Shown in pieces: positions 34,028 through 43,839 of a stretch of DNA of 64,000 nucleotides. The DNA comes from Pseudomonas sp. KK4 (GTDB lineage: Bacteria > Pseudomonadota > Gammaproteobacteria > Pseudomonadales > Pseudomonadaceae). Positions within the stretch are counted from its first letter, which is position 1. Each line of letters opens with the position of its first letter. The notes below the pieces were generated by a model that saw nothing but the letters and a program-made list of their open reading frames with translations, did no database searches and was not told the DNA's origin. The position numbers were made by a program, and so were the translations under genes. Location of the stretch: contig NZ_LYVP01000007.1 in the NCBI RefSeq assembly GCF_001984065.1, positions 53,448 through 117,447 on the forward strand. Direction: 5' to 3'.

Positions 34028-34981
34028 ATGGCGGTGCAGATTGCAGTGATTGACGATTGGCAGGACGTGGCCCGTGGTGTGGTTGACTGGTCGGTGCTCG
34101 AGCCGATCGGTCAGGTGAGTTTCATCCACGATTACCCGGCCGACAACGACGCGCTGGCAAAACGCCTGGCTGAGTTCGAGGTGATCTGCGTGATGCGCGA
34201 ACGCACCCGTTTCGACGCAGACCTGCTGGGGCGCCTGCCGAAACTCAAGCTGCTGGTGACTGGCGGCATGCGCAACTTTGCCCTCGACCTGCAGGCCGCC
34301 AAGGCACTGGGCATCCAGGTGTGCGGCAGCGACAGCTATAAACACGCCGCCCCGGAACTGAGCTGGGCGCTGATCATGGCCGCCACCCGCAACTTGGTGA
34401 ATGAAGCCAATGCCTTGCGCGCCGGTCAGTGGCAGCAGGGCCTGGGCGGCGACCTGCACGGCAAGACCCTGGCGATCCTCGGCCTGGGCAGCATCGGCCA
34501 GCGCGTCGCGCAGTTCGGCCAGGTGTTCGGCATGCGGGTGATCGCCTGGAGCGAAAACCTCACCGCCGAACGTGCCGAGCAAGCCGGCGTGACCTACGTC
34601 AGCAAACAGGAACTGTTCGAACAGGCCGATATTCTGTCGGTGCACCTGGTGCTCAGCGACCGCTCCCGCGGCCTGGTGGATGCCGAGGCATTGGGCTGGA
34701 TGAAACCCACGGCGCTACTGGTCAACACCGCCCGCGGGCCGATTGTCGACGAAGCGGCGCTGATCAAGGCGTTGCAGAAGCGTCGCCTGGGAGGCGCCGC
34801 GCTGGATGTGTTCGAAGTGGAGCCATTGCCGGCCGGTCATCCGTTGCGCACGCTGGAAAATGTGCTCGCCACGCCCCACGTCGGATACGTCAGCCAGCAG
34901 AACTACCAACTGTTTTTCTCGCAGATGATCGAGGACATTCAGGCTTGGGCTGCAGGGACGCCAATCCGGTTGCTGAACTGA
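34028..34981 (+). CDS. D-2-hydroxyacid dehydrogenase family protein
   Basis: NAD(P)H-dependent dehydrogenase of 317 residues, reducing a 2-oxo acid to a D-2-hydroxy acid or the reverse. The Rossmann motif is GLGSIG (152-157). The catalytic Arg lies in LLVNTARGPIVDEAAL, the Glu in DVFEVEPLPAGHPL, and the His in ATPHVGYVS. The N-terminal catalytic domain begins MAVQIAVIDDWQDVARG. It is close to the D-3-phosphoglycerate dehydrogenase-like group but lacks regulatory domains. Probably in one unit with the preceding hydrolase gene; the real substrate is not evident. Confidence 0.9.
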   Translation: MAVQIAVIDDWQDVARGVVDWSVLEPIGQVSFIHDYPADNDALAKRLAEFEVICVMRERTRFDADLLGRLPKLKLLVTGGMRNFALDLQAAKALGIQVCGSDSYKHAAPELSWALIMAATRNLVNEANALRAGQWQQGLGGDLHGKTLAILGLGSIGQRVAQFGQVFGMRVIAWSENLTAERAEQAGVTYVSKQELFEQADILSVHLVLSDRSRGLVDAEALGWMKPTALLVNTARGPIVDEAALIKALQKRRLGGAALDVFEVEPLPAGHPLRTLENVLATPHVGYVSQQNYQLFFSQMIEDIQAWAAGTPIRLLN

Positions 34982-34997
34982 TATCGCGTTATCGTTT

Positions 34998-35089
34998 TTC
35001 GCGAGCAAGCCCGCTCCCACATTGGATCTTCATTTGCCACGGTTTCATGACTGGCGACCATCCCATGTGGGAGCGGGCTTGCTCGCGAA
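34998..35089. repeat. REP pair in outward arrangement
   Basis: TTCGCGAGCAAGCCCGCTCCCAC (34998-35020) and its inverse ending at 35089 lie in the opposite order to the other pairs in the window, with the GTGGGAG ends pointing inward. The spacer is about 45 bases and differs from the common inner sequences. Confidence 0.8.
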
Positions 35090-35578
35090 TAGGCCCTCAC
35101 AACCACACACCCCCAAAACCATGCACCGCAATGGTGCGCATCAACTGTTCACCCCCGCACACCAATGTGACAGTACTGCATCAATTTCACCCCATTGTGC
35201 AAAAAAACCTGCCCTTCGTCGGTGCGATCGCCTCGTAATCCGGCACGTCCGTACCCCGTGAAACCGATTGTCGAACAATTTTGCCATTCGCGCTGTACCG
35301 CTCTAAGTTCTGGTCTAGGCTCACTTTCGCGAGGCGAAACCGGTCGGTCACAAAGAGGAAAAATAATCGAAACTTTTGCTGCAAGTGGTCGGTCCTCTGA
35401 AAGGTAGGTGTGTTGCGACTGGTGCAATCCTTGCAATGACCCCTTTACCCATTTGCTTGAGCGCATGGGCAGCGTTTGCTCACCGATGCGGGGCGCTTTT
35501 GTGCCCGGCCACAGGACGTGGCCAAAGACACTTTTCTTGCCAGATTCAAGAATTAGATCAAAGAGACGGGAGATTCAT
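35090..35578 (+). promoter_or_regulatory. Long leader region upstream of glgA
   Basis: About 490 bases without a convincing gene precede glgA. Candidate elements are TTGCCA (35281-35286) with TAAGTT 17 bases on, CTAGGCT at 35315-35321 (similar to the CTATACT -10 of RpoS promoters), and GAAACTT (35369-35375) with TCTGA at 35396-35400, which recalls AlgU-type boxes but with a spacer too long by about four bases. GGCCACAGGACGTGGCC near 35512 is a small hairpin. An open frame upstream of the glgA start (from 35408) has no ribosome binding site. Confidence 0.3.
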
Positions 35579-37165
35579 ATGATCAGTGCGGCTTTAGATG
35601 TTCAGGGAGAACGTGCGCTTCAGCACGTTGGCGAATCGAGTGTCTTGAATGCTCCCATTGCCCAGTCGATCAGCGTTCCCGGCACCAAGACGCTGGCCCC
35701 CGCGGCCAGCCAGAATCCAAACCGGAAAAAAGTCTTGTTCGTCACCTCGGAAATCGCCGATCTGGTGAAAACCGGCGGCCTGGGCGACGTGTCTGCCGCC
35801 CTGCCCCGGGCCATGACCCACCTGCACGACGTGCGGGTGCTGATCCCCGGTTACCCGCAAGTGCTGCACAGCGAAAATCCGATACATATCATCGGCGAAC
35901 TGGGTGGCCATGCCGCGTTGCCACCCTGCAAGATCGGACGCATGGACATGCCCGACGGCCTGGTGATCTACGTGCTTATCTGCCCGGAACTCTACGAGCG
36001 CGAAGGCTCGCCCTACGGCGCCAACAATGGCCGCGACTGGCCGGACAACCATATTCGCTTCGCCCGCCTGGGCCTGGCCGCCGCCGACATCGCCGCCAAC
36101 CTGGCGCAGATTCACTGGTGCCCGGACCTGGTGCACGCCCATGACTGGCCCGCAGGCCTGGCCCCGGCATACATGCACTGGCGCGGACAGCGCACCCCGA
36201 CCCTGTTCACCATCCACAACCTGGCGTACCAGGGCGTGACCAGCCTGGGCTCCTGCCCGGAACTGGGCATCCCTCACCACGCCCTGCAACAGGAAGGCAT
36301 GGAGTTCTACGGCAAGATGTCGTTCCTCAAGGCCGGCATGGCTTATTCGAGCCACATCACCACGGTCAGCGCCACCTACGCCCAGGAAATCACCACCCCG
36401 GCCTTCGGCTGCGGCCTCGACGGTTTTCTCGCCGCCAAGACCCAGCAAGGCCTGCTCAGCGGCATTCCCAACGGCATCGATGAAAGCTGGGACGCCGCCA
36501 CCGACGCCCACCTGTTCCGCCCTTTCGCCATCGGTGACTGGGAGGGCAAGGCAGTCAATGCCGACCACGTGCGCAAGCTGTTCGGCCTGGAAGACTCCGA
36601 AGGCCCACTGTTCGCCGTGGTTTCGCGCCTGGTCTATCAGAAAGGCCTGGACCTGACCGAAGCGGTCTCCGAATACATCGTCAAATCCGGCGGGCAGATC
36701 GCGATCATCGGCCGTGGCGAGCCGGAAGAAGAACAGGCCATGCGTGAACTGGCCCTGCGCTTCCCCGGGCAAATCGGCGTGCGCATCGGCTTCAACGAAA
36801 CCGATGCCCGGCGCATGTTCGCCGGCAGCGACTTCCTGCTGATGCCGTCGCGCTATGAACCCTGCGGCCTGAGTCAGATGTACGCCCAGCGTTTCGGCTC
36901 ATTGCCGGTGGCGCGCAATACCGGCGGCCTGGCCGACACCATCGAAAACGGCGTGACCGGTTTCCTGTTCGACGAATCCACGGTGGAGAGTTACCAGGAA
37001 GCCCTGAGCCGGGCCTTCAAGGTGTTCGCCTTCCCGGCGCTGCTCAACGCCATGCGCTGCCGCGCCATGACCCAGCCGTTCAACTGGTGCCAGGCGGTCG
37101 AACCCTATGCCGAACTCTATGAACAACTGGTGGCTAAAGCACTGGGGAAATCGCACAAACAGTAG
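35579..37165 (+). CDS. glgA: Glycogen synthase
   Basis: GT5 enzyme that extends alpha-1,4-glucan from ADP-glucose in the cytoplasm. It is 528 residues, about 50 longer than E. coli GlgA because of a disordered N-terminal extension (1-48). The nucleotide-sugar motif KTGGLGDV is at 64-71. VHAHDWPAGLAP and the C-terminal MPSRYEPCGLSQMYAQRFGSLPVARNTGGLADT (acid and ADP-binding region) are intact. The ATG at 35579 has GGGAG upstream. It heads the glgA-treZ-malQ-treY cluster, where the product is likely linear maltodextrin turned into trehalose by TreY/TreZ. No glgC is in the window. Confidence 0.95.
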   Translation: MISAALDVQGERALQHVGESSVLNAPIAQSISVPGTKTLAPAASQNPNRKKVLFVTSEIADLVKTGGLGDVSAALPRAMTHLHDVRVLIPGYPQVLHSENPIHIIGELGGHAALPPCKIGRMDMPDGLVIYVLICPELYEREGSPYGANNGRDWPDNHIRFARLGLAAADIAANLAQIHWCPDLVHAHDWPAGLAPAYMHWRGQRTPTLFTIHNLAYQGVTSLGSCPELGIPHHALQQEGMEFYGKMSFLKAGMAYSSHITTVSATYAQEITTPAFGCGLDGFLAAKTQQGLLSGIPNGIDESWDAATDAHLFRPFAIGDWEGKAVNADHVRKLFGLEDSEGPLFAVVSRLVYQKGLDLTEAVSEYIVKSGGQIAIIGRGEPEEEQAMRELALRFPGQIGVRIGFNETDARRMFAGSDFLLMPSRYEPCGLSQMYAQRFGSLPVARNTGGLADTIENGVTGFLFDESTVESYQEALSRAFKVFAFPALLNAMRCRAMTQPFNWCQAVEPYAELYEQLVAKALGKSHKQ

Positions 37166-37174
37166 GAGGATTCA

Positions 37175-38968
37175 TTGAAGATGCCGTTACGGACCCTCGA
37201 GACCTGGCCCCACGGCGCAATCATGCTGGACCCGCAACACACGCAGTTCGCGTTGTGGGCGCCAGATGCGTTCTACGTCAGTGTCGAACTGGAAAATGGA
37301 CAGTCCTTGCCGTTGTTGCCCCAGGCAGACGGCTGGTTCGTGATCAACACCCGTTGCCCGGCGGGTACGCGTTACCGCTACAGCATCGATGGCGAGCTGG
37401 AGGTGCCTGATCCGGCCTCCCGCGCCCAGGCCGGCGACGTGCACGGTTACAGCGTGGTGGTCGACCCCCACGCGTACCGCTGGCACCACAGCACCTGGCT
37501 GGGTCGGCCGTGGAACGAAGCGGTGATCTACGAATTGCACGTCGGTGCGCTCGGTGGCTTTGCAGCTGTGGAGCAGCACCTGGCGCGCCTGGTGGAACTG
37601 GGCATCACCGCCATCGAACTGATGCCCGTGGCGCAGTTCCCCGGCGAGCGCAATTGGGGCTACGACGGGGTACTGCCCTACGCGCCACAGTCTTCCTATG
37701 GCACCCCCGAGCAACTCAAACACCTGATCGACACCGCCCACGGTCATGGCCTGGCCGTGATTCTCGACGTGGTCTACAACCACTTCGGCCCGGACGGCAA
37801 TTACCTGCATCGCTACGCCAAGGGATTTTTCAACGAAGACAAACACACGCCTTGGGGCGCGGCCATCGATTTCCGCCGCCGCGAGGTTCGGGACTTTTTC
37901 ATCGACAACGCCCTGATGTGGTTGCTGGAGTACCGTTTCGACGGCTTGCGCCTGGACGCGGTGCACGCCATCGAAAGCCCGGACTTTCTTCAGGAACTGG
38001 CCCAACGGCTGCGCCAGCACATCGATCCGCCGCGCCATGTCTGGCTGATGCTGGAAAACGAACACAACCAGGCCAGCCTGCTCGAGCAGGGCTACGACGC
38101 GCAGTGGAACGACGACGGCCACAACGCCCTGCACGTGTTGTTGACCGGCGAAACCGACGCCTACTACGAAGACTACGCACAAAACCCCACCGAACAACTG
38201 GCCCGCTGCCTGGCCCAGGGTTTCGTGTTCCAGGGCCATGTCAATCGCCACGGCCAACAACGGGGCGAACCCAGCGGCCACCTGCCCCCCAGCGCCTTCG
38301 TTCTTTTTCTGCAGAACCACGACCAGATCGGTAACCGCGCTTTCGGCGAACGCCTGCATCAGTTGGCCCATGCCGATGCGTTGAAAGCGGCCACCGCGCT
38401 GTTGCTGCTGTCACCGATGATCCCGTTGATGTTCATGGGCGACGAATGCGCCGCCGAGCAACCGTTCCTGTTCTTCACCAGCCACCACGGTGAACTGGCG
38501 AAATTGGTGCGCGAGGGCCGGCGCAACGAGTTCGCCGCGTTCAGTGCCTTTGCCGACCCGCACAAACGCGAGCAGATTCCTGACCCCAATGCCCCCGACA
38601 CCTTCCAGGCCTCCCGACCGGCCCTCAGCGACGGCGCGTCGGCGATCCTGTATCGGCAACTGTTGCAGATCCGCCATGCTCAGATCATCCCGCGCCTGCC
38701 CGGTGCCCAAAGCCTGGGTGCCGACGTGCTGGGCGAAGGCGCGGTGTCGGCGCGCTGGTTGCTGGGCGATGGCAGCCTGCTGCGCATTGACCTGAACCTC
38801 GGCGCCCGCCCGGTGGTCCACACCCCACATGCCGATGCCCATGTGTTGTTCGCGCACCCTGCACAATCGGTCGGCCTGTTGGAACAGGGCACGCTTGCCC
38901 CGTATTGCGCGCTAGTCACCCTCAAGGCCGCAGCCCCTTTGCTACCCCCGGATGGAGAGCGTCAATGA
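37175..38968 (+). CDS. treZ: Malto-oligosyltrehalose trehalohydrolase
   Basis: GH13 enzyme that releases trehalose from maltooligosyltrehalose made by TreY. It has 597 residues: an N-terminal carbohydrate-binding-like domain (FALWAPDAFYVSVELENG), a TIM barrel with YNHFGPDGNYL, nucleophile Asp261 in RFDGLRLDAVHAI and acid/base Glu294 in LMLENEHNQ, and FLQNHDQIGNRAFGERL. AGGAGG overlaps the glgA stop. The TTG at 37175 sits 5 bases after it and an in-frame ATG at 37181 sits 11 bases after it, so either could be the start. It is translationally close to glgA, and its stop overlaps the malQ start (ATGA). Confidence 0.95.
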   Translation: MKMPLRTLETWPHGAIMLDPQHTQFALWAPDAFYVSVELENGQSLPLLPQADGWFVINTRCPAGTRYRYSIDGELEVPDPASRAQAGDVHGYSVVVDPHAYRWHHSTWLGRPWNEAVIYELHVGALGGFAAVEQHLARLVELGITAIELMPVAQFPGERNWGYDGVLPYAPQSSYGTPEQLKHLIDTAHGHGLAVILDVVYNHFGPDGNYLHRYAKGFFNEDKHTPWGAAIDFRRREVRDFFIDNALMWLLEYRFDGLRLDAVHAIESPDFLQELAQRLRQHIDPPRHVWLMLENEHNQASLLEQGYDAQWNDDGHNALHVLLTGETDAYYEDYAQNPTEQLARCLAQGFVFQGHVNRHGQQRGEPSGHLPPSAFVLFLQNHDQIGNRAFGERLHQLAHADALKAATALLLLSPMIPLMFMGDECAAEQPFLFFTSHHGELAKLVREGRRNEFAAFSAFADPHKREQIPDPNAPDTFQASRPALSDGASAILYRQLLQIRHAQIIPRLPGAQSLGADVLGEGAVSARWLLGDGSLLRIDLNLGARPVVHTPHADAHVLFAHPAQSVGLLEQGTLAPYCALVTLKAAAPLLPPDGERQ

Positions 38969-41043
38969 GCGATGCGCAACTGGAAATACTGGCCAGCCGC
39001 GCCGGCCTGGCCGTCGACTGGATCGACGCCAACGGTCGGCCGCAAAAGGTCGCCCCCTCGGTCTTGCGCAATGTCCTGACCGGGCTTGGCCACCCGGCCG
39101 GCAGCGCCCAGGAAATCGATGCCAGCCTGCTGCAATTGCAGCAGGTGCAACAGACCCGCCACCTGCCGCCGCTGATCACCGCCGATGTCGGCGTCGGTCT
39201 CAACCTGGCGCATTATTTCGAGCCGCTGACCCCCTGCGAGATTCACCTCGAGGACGGCTCGCGCCTGAGCCTCAAGCTGGACGCCGAGGCCATCCTGCCG
39301 GGGTTGGTTCCCGTGGGTTATCAGCATGTCAGCATCGATGGCCAGTCCTTCACCCTGGCGGTCGCGCCCGAACGTTGCTACAGCGTGGGTGATGCCGTCG
39401 GCAGCCCGATTCCGCGGGTCTGGGGCTTGAGCGCTCAACTCTACGCCCTGCGTCGTGAAGGCGATGGCGGCTTCGGCGATACCCTGGCCCTGGAAGACCT
39501 GGCACGCATGGCCGGTGAACGGGGTGCCGAAGCGCTGGCGATCAGCCCGCTGCACGCGATGTTCGCCAGTGATACCCACCGCTACAGCCCCTATTCACCC
39601 TCCAGCCGTCTGTTTCTCAACAGCCTGTATTGCGCACCCGGCGCGATCCTTGGCGAGCGGGCGATGCGCGACGCCATTGATGCCACCGGTCTTGACGCCG
39701 AACTCAAAGCGCTGCAAGACCGGCCGCTGATCGACTGGCCGACCGCCTCCGAAGCCAAGCATCGATTGTTGCAGGCGCTGTACGAAGGTTTTGTCCAGGG
39801 CGAACACCCGCTGCACGCCGATTTCAGCAGCTTTCGCCATGCCGGCGGTGAGGCCTTGGAAAACCATTGCCGCTTCGAAGCCATTCAAGAGGCCCGCGCC
39901 GCTCAGGGCGAACACCTCGATTGGCGGCAATGGCCTGATCAATGGCGCGACCCGCGTAGCGCCGCGCTGGCCGAATTTGCCGAAGAGAACGCCGGGCGCA
40001 TCGGCTTTTTTGCCTTCTGCCAGTGGCTGATCTACCGGTGCCTGGAACGCGCGCAAGCCGCTGCCCGCAGCAGTGGCATGCGCATTGGCCTGATCGCCGA
40101 TCTGGCGGTAGGCGCCGATGGCGGCGGCAGTCAGGCCTGGAGCCGTCAGGATGAATTGCTCGCCTCACTCACTGTCGGCGCGCCGCCGGACATTCTCAAC
40201 CGCAGCGGCCAGGGCTGGGGCATCTCCGCGTTTTCCCCCGAAGGCCTGGTGCGCAACGGCTTTCGTGCCTTCATTGAAATGCTGCGCGCCAACTTCGCCC
40301 ACGCCGGCGGTCTGCGCATCGACCACGTCATGGGCCTGCAACGGTTATGGGTAATTCCCAATGGCGCGTCGCCCGCCGATGGCGCTTACCTTTATTACCC
40401 GGTTGACGACCTGCTGCGCCTGCTGACCCTCGAGTCCCATCGCCACAAGGCCATCGTCCTCGGTGAAGACCTGGGTACCGTGCCGGAGGGCCTGCGGGAA
40501 AAACTGATCGCCCGATCGATGCTCGGCATGCGGGTGCTGCTGTTCGAGCAGGACAACACCCACTTCAAGCCGATCCTCGACTGGCCGGACAACGCCCTGG
40601 CCACCACCAGTACCCACGACCTGCCGACCCTCAACGGCTGGTGGCATGGCCGCGACATCGACTGGAACGCGCGCCTGGGCCTGATCGATGCCACCACCGA
40701 AATCGACTGGCGCCACCATCGCGAACGCGAGCGCGAAGGCCTGCGCCGAGCCCTGGGCCAGGACCCGCAGAACTTCCGCGAAGAGTCCCACGAAACCGAC
40801 CAGGTGCTCGACGCCAGCGTGCGTTTCCTGGGCCATACCCGCGCGCCGCTGGTCTTGCTGCCACTGGAAGATGCCTTGGGTATCGAGCAGCAAGCCAACC
40901 TGCCCGGCACCATCGACACCCATCCCAACTGGTCGCGACGCTTGCCCGGCTACAGCGAAAGCCTGCTGGACAACCCGGATGCCGCACGGCGTCTGGAACT
41001 GCTCGCCTGCGCGCGGCTCCAGGCGGCCGAGCGTGATTCATGA
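38965..41043 (+). CDS. malQ: 4-alpha-glucanotransferase (amylomaltase)
   Basis: GH77 enzyme that transfers alpha-1,4-glucan segments between maltodextrins, supplying chains of suitable length to TreY. It is 692 residues from the ATG at 38965. The catalytic residues lie in GLRIDHVMGLQRLW (nucleophile Asp), VLGEDLGTVPEGLR (acid/base Glu/Asp region) and TSTHDLPTLNGWW. The N-terminal 130-residue domain (MSDAQLEILASRAGL) is of the bacterial MalQ type. It overlaps treZ and treY by 4 bases each (ATGA), showing tight translational coupling across the operon. Confidence 0.95.
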   Translation: MSDAQLEILASRAGLAVDWIDANGRPQKVAPSVLRNVLTGLGHPAGSAQEIDASLLQLQQVQQTRHLPPLITADVGVGLNLAHYFEPLTPCEIHLEDGSRLSLKLDAEAILPGLVPVGYQHVSIDGQSFTLAVAPERCYSVGDAVGSPIPRVWGLSAQLYALRREGDGGFGDTLALEDLARMAGERGAEALAISPLHAMFASDTHRYSPYSPSSRLFLNSLYCAPGAILGERAMRDAIDATGLDAELKALQDRPLIDWPTASEAKHRLLQALYEGFVQGEHPLHADFSSFRHAGGEALENHCRFEAIQEARAAQGEHLDWRQWPDQWRDPRSAALAEFAEENAGRIGFFAFCQWLIYRCLERAQAAARSSGMRIGLIADLAVGADGGGSQAWSRQDELLASLTVGAPPDILNRSGQGWGISAFSPEGLVRNGFRAFIEMLRANFAHAGGLRIDHVMGLQRLWVIPNGASPADGAYLYYPVDDLLRLLTLESHRHKAIVLGEDLGTVPEGLREKLIARSMLGMRVLLFEQDNTHFKPILDWPDNALATTSTHDLPTLNGWWHGRDIDWNARLGLIDATTEIDWRHHREREREGLRRALGQDPQNFREESHETDQVLDASVRFLGHTRAPLVLLPLEDALGIEQQANLPGTIDTHPNWSRRLPGYSESLLDNPDAARRLELLACARLQAAERDS

Positions 41044-43820
41044 GTTCGCAAATGACCCAGACACTGCCGCTGCGGGCCACCCTGCGCCTGCAATTTCATA
41101 AAGGCTTTACCCTGGACGACGCGGTGCCCCTGGTGCCGTTCTTCGCCCGGCTCGGCATCAGCCACATTTATGCTTCACCGCTGTTGAGCGCCCGCGCCGG
41201 TTCCATGCACGGCTATGACGTAGTGGACCCGACGACAGTCAACCCGGAACTGGGCGGTGAAGCCGCGCTGCGCCGACTGGTCGCTGCCTTGCGCGAGCAG
41301 CATATGGGGCTGATCCTCGACATCGTCTCCAACCACATGGCCGTCGGTGGCAATGACAATCCCTGGTGGCTGGACTTGCTCGAATGGGGCCGGTTGAGCC
41401 CTTACGGCGAGTTCTTCGACATCCAGTGGCATTCCGCCGACCCGTTGATGGAAGGCCAATTGTTATTGCCCTTCCTCGGCAGCGACTACGGGATCGCCCT
41501 GCAGGACGGCACCCTGCCCCTGTGCTTCGATGCCGGGCGTGGCGCCTTTCATGTCGAACACTACGATCATCACTTCCCGATTTGCCCCAGCCACTACGCG
41601 CCGTTGCTCAAAGGCGACGCCGAGCCGCTCAACGCCCTGGCCCAACGCTTCGATGCCCTGAGCTATCAGACCGACGCCCGTGGCCTGGCCCTGCCTCTGA
41701 AAGATGAGTTGCGCCAATTGGCACGCGACCCGGCCATTGCCCAGGCCATCGAACGCAACCTGAAAAGCTACGACTCGCTCACGCCCGAAGGCTTCCACAA
41801 ACTGCACGAGCTGCTGGACCGCCAGAGCTATCGCCTGGCCAGTTGGCGCACAGCGGCGGACGACATCAACTGGCGGCGTTTTTTCGATGTCAACGAACTC
41901 GGCGGGCTGCGGGTCGAGCGTCCGGCGGTGTTCGAAGCCACCCACGCCAAGCTCTTCGAGCTGGTGGCACAGGGCCTGATCGACGGCCTGCGCATCGATC
42001 ACGTCGATGGCCTCGCCGACCCGAGGGGTTACTGCCGCAAACTGCGCCGGCGGGTCGACAGCCTGGCACCGGGGCGGCACCTGCCGATCTACGTCGAGAA
42101 AATTCTCGGCGAAGGCGAAACCCTGCACCGCGACTGGTCGGTGGACGGTACCACCGGCTATGAATTCATGAATCAGTTGTCGTTGCTGCAGCACGATCCA
42201 CAGGGTGAAAAAACCCTCGGTGAGCTCTGGCAACGGCACAGCGAACGCCCGGCCGACTTCCGCCAGGAAGCGCAACTGGCCCGTCAGCAGATCCTCAACG
42301 GCTCCCTGGCGGGGGATTTCGAAAGCGTCGCCCAGGCTCTGCTGCAGGTAGCCCGGGACGACCTGATGACCCGCGACCTGACCCTCGGCGCGATCCGTCG
42401 GGCGTTGCAGGCGTTGATCGTGCACTTCCCGGTGTACCGCACCTACATCAGCCCGCTGGGGCGCAGCGCCCGTGATGACGTGTTCTTCCAGCAGGCCATG
42501 GACGGCGCCCGACAGGCGCTGAGCGAAGCCGATTGGCCGGTGCTCGATTGCCTGGCAGGCTGGCTCGGGGGCGACCCCTGGCGCAAGCGCCCGGCGGGAC
42601 GGGCGCGCAAACGGCTCAAGCATGCCTGCGTGCGCTTTCAGCAACTGACGTCGCCCGCGGCGGCCAAAGCCGTGGAGGACACCGCGTTCTATCGCTCGGC
42701 CGTATTGCTGTCGCGCAATGACGTAGGGTTCAGCACCGAGCAGTTCAGTGCGCCAGTGGCCGACTTTCATGCCGCCTGCGCTCAACGCCTGGCCGAATTC
42801 CCTGACAACCTGCTGGCCACCGCGACCCATGATCACAAGCGCGGCGAAGACACTCGTGCACGCCTGGCGGTGTTGAGCGAGCGCAGCCAGTGGTATGTCG
42901 AGCAGATCGGCCTGTGGCGCGCCCTCGCCCGGCCGCTGCGCAATGATGACCCGGCGCCGTCGGCCGGCGACGAGTTGATCCTGTACCAGGCGCTGCTTGG
43001 CAGTTGGCCTCTGGACTTGCGCAGTGATGACCCGACAGCCTTCAAGGCCTACTTCGACCGCATCTGGCAGTGGCAGCGCAAAGCCCTGCGCGAAGCCAAG
43101 CTGCAAAGCAGCTGGAGCGCGCCCAACGATGCTTACGAACAGGCGTGCGAAGCCTTCACCCGGCAGCTGTTACTGGAGCCCGAAGGCGAGTTGCTGCGCT
43201 CGGCCCTGGGCAAGGCCGCCCAGGCCATCGCCGCCCCCGGCGCACTCAATGGGTTGGCGCAAACCTTGCTGCGCATGACCGTGCCGGGGATACCGGATCT
43301 GTATCAGGGCGACGACTTCTGGGACTTTTCCCTGGTCGACCCGGACAATCGCCGGCCCGTGGATTACCCCGGCCGTCAGCGGGCCTTGCAGCAACCGGCG
43401 GCCCTGCCGGAGCTGTTGGCCAACTGGCGCGACGGGCGCATCAAACAGGCCTTGATCGCCAGGACGCTGAACCTGCGCGCCGAGCATCCGCAGCTGTTTC
43501 GCCGAGGGAGCTACCAACCCCTGCAAGTGCTCGGCAGTCAGGCGCATCGGGTCTTGGGTTTTGTTCGCGAGCATGAGGGGGAACGGGTCATCGTGATCGT
43601 GCCGATTCGCTGTGCGTCGCTGCTGGAAAACAGTGCCGAACCTCGGGTAGGTGCGTCGCAGTGGGGCGATACCCGGGTTCATCTGCCGTTCACGAATGCC
43701 GAGGAAAATCTCAAGGGACTTTTTTCCAACGCAGTAGTCACAAAACACAAGGAGCTGCCGATCAGCGCCGCGCTGGGGGACTTCCCGGTCAATCTCTTTA
43801 TCCAAACTGTCGACACATGA
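41040..43820 (+). CDS. treY: Malto-oligosyltrehalose synthase
   Basis: GH13 intramolecular transglucosylase that converts the reducing-end alpha-1,4 bond of maltodextrin into an alpha,alpha-1,1 bond. The 926 residues are normal for bacterial TreY. The N-terminal TIM-barrel start TLRLQFHKGFTLDDAVPLVPFFARLGISHIYASPLL is diagnostic. The nucleophile is in GLRIDHVDGLADPRGY and the acid/base Glu in YVEKILGEGETLHRDW. ATATHDHKRGEDTRARLAVL and VPGIPDLYQGDDFW are also typical. It is last in the four-gene overlap chain; the DUF2934 gene starts 19 bases later. Confidence 0.96.
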   Translation: MSSQMTQTLPLRATLRLQFHKGFTLDDAVPLVPFFARLGISHIYASPLLSARAGSMHGYDVVDPTTVNPELGGEAALRRLVAALREQHMGLILDIVSNHMAVGGNDNPWWLDLLEWGRLSPYGEFFDIQWHSADPLMEGQLLLPFLGSDYGIALQDGTLPLCFDAGRGAFHVEHYDHHFPICPSHYAPLLKGDAEPLNALAQRFDALSYQTDARGLALPLKDELRQLARDPAIAQAIERNLKSYDSLTPEGFHKLHELLDRQSYRLASWRTAADDINWRRFFDVNELGGLRVERPAVFEATHAKLFELVAQGLIDGLRIDHVDGLADPRGYCRKLRRRVDSLAPGRHLPIYVEKILGEGETLHRDWSVDGTTGYEFMNQLSLLQHDPQGEKTLGELWQRHSERPADFRQEAQLARQQILNGSLAGDFESVAQALLQVARDDLMTRDLTLGAIRRALQALIVHFPVYRTYISPLGRSARDDVFFQQAMDGARQALSEADWPVLDCLAGWLGGDPWRKRPAGRARKRLKHACVRFQQLTSPAAAKAVEDTAFYRSAVLLSRNDVGFSTEQFSAPVADFHAACAQRLAEFPDNLLATATHDHKRGEDTRARLAVLSERSQWYVEQIGLWRALARPLRNDDPAPSAGDELILYQALLGSWPLDLRSDDPTAFKAYFDRIWQWQRKALREAKLQSSWSAPNDAYEQACEAFTRQLLLEPEGELLRSALGKAAQAIAAPGALNGLAQTLLRMTVPGIPDLYQGDDFWDFSLVDPDNRRPVDYPGRQRALQQPAALPELLANWRDGRIKQALIARTLNLRAEHPQLFRRGSYQPLQVLGSQAHRVLGFVREHEGERVIVIVPIRCASLLENSAEPRVGASQWGDTRVHLPFTNAEENLKGLFSNAVVTKHKELPISAALGDFPVNLFIQTVDT

Positions 43821-43839
43821 GTTGTCCAGGAGCATTGCG

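Noticed and set aside
35408..35578. N-terminal extension of glgA from an upstream in-frame start
   Set aside because: The extra residues are Cys/Pro-rich and unlike GlgA, and there is no ribosome binding site. GGGAG sits right before the ATG at 35579.
41463..43106. 547-codon minus-strand frame inside treY
   Set aside because: Antisense shadow of treY; no recognisable motif, and treY is an intact enzyme.
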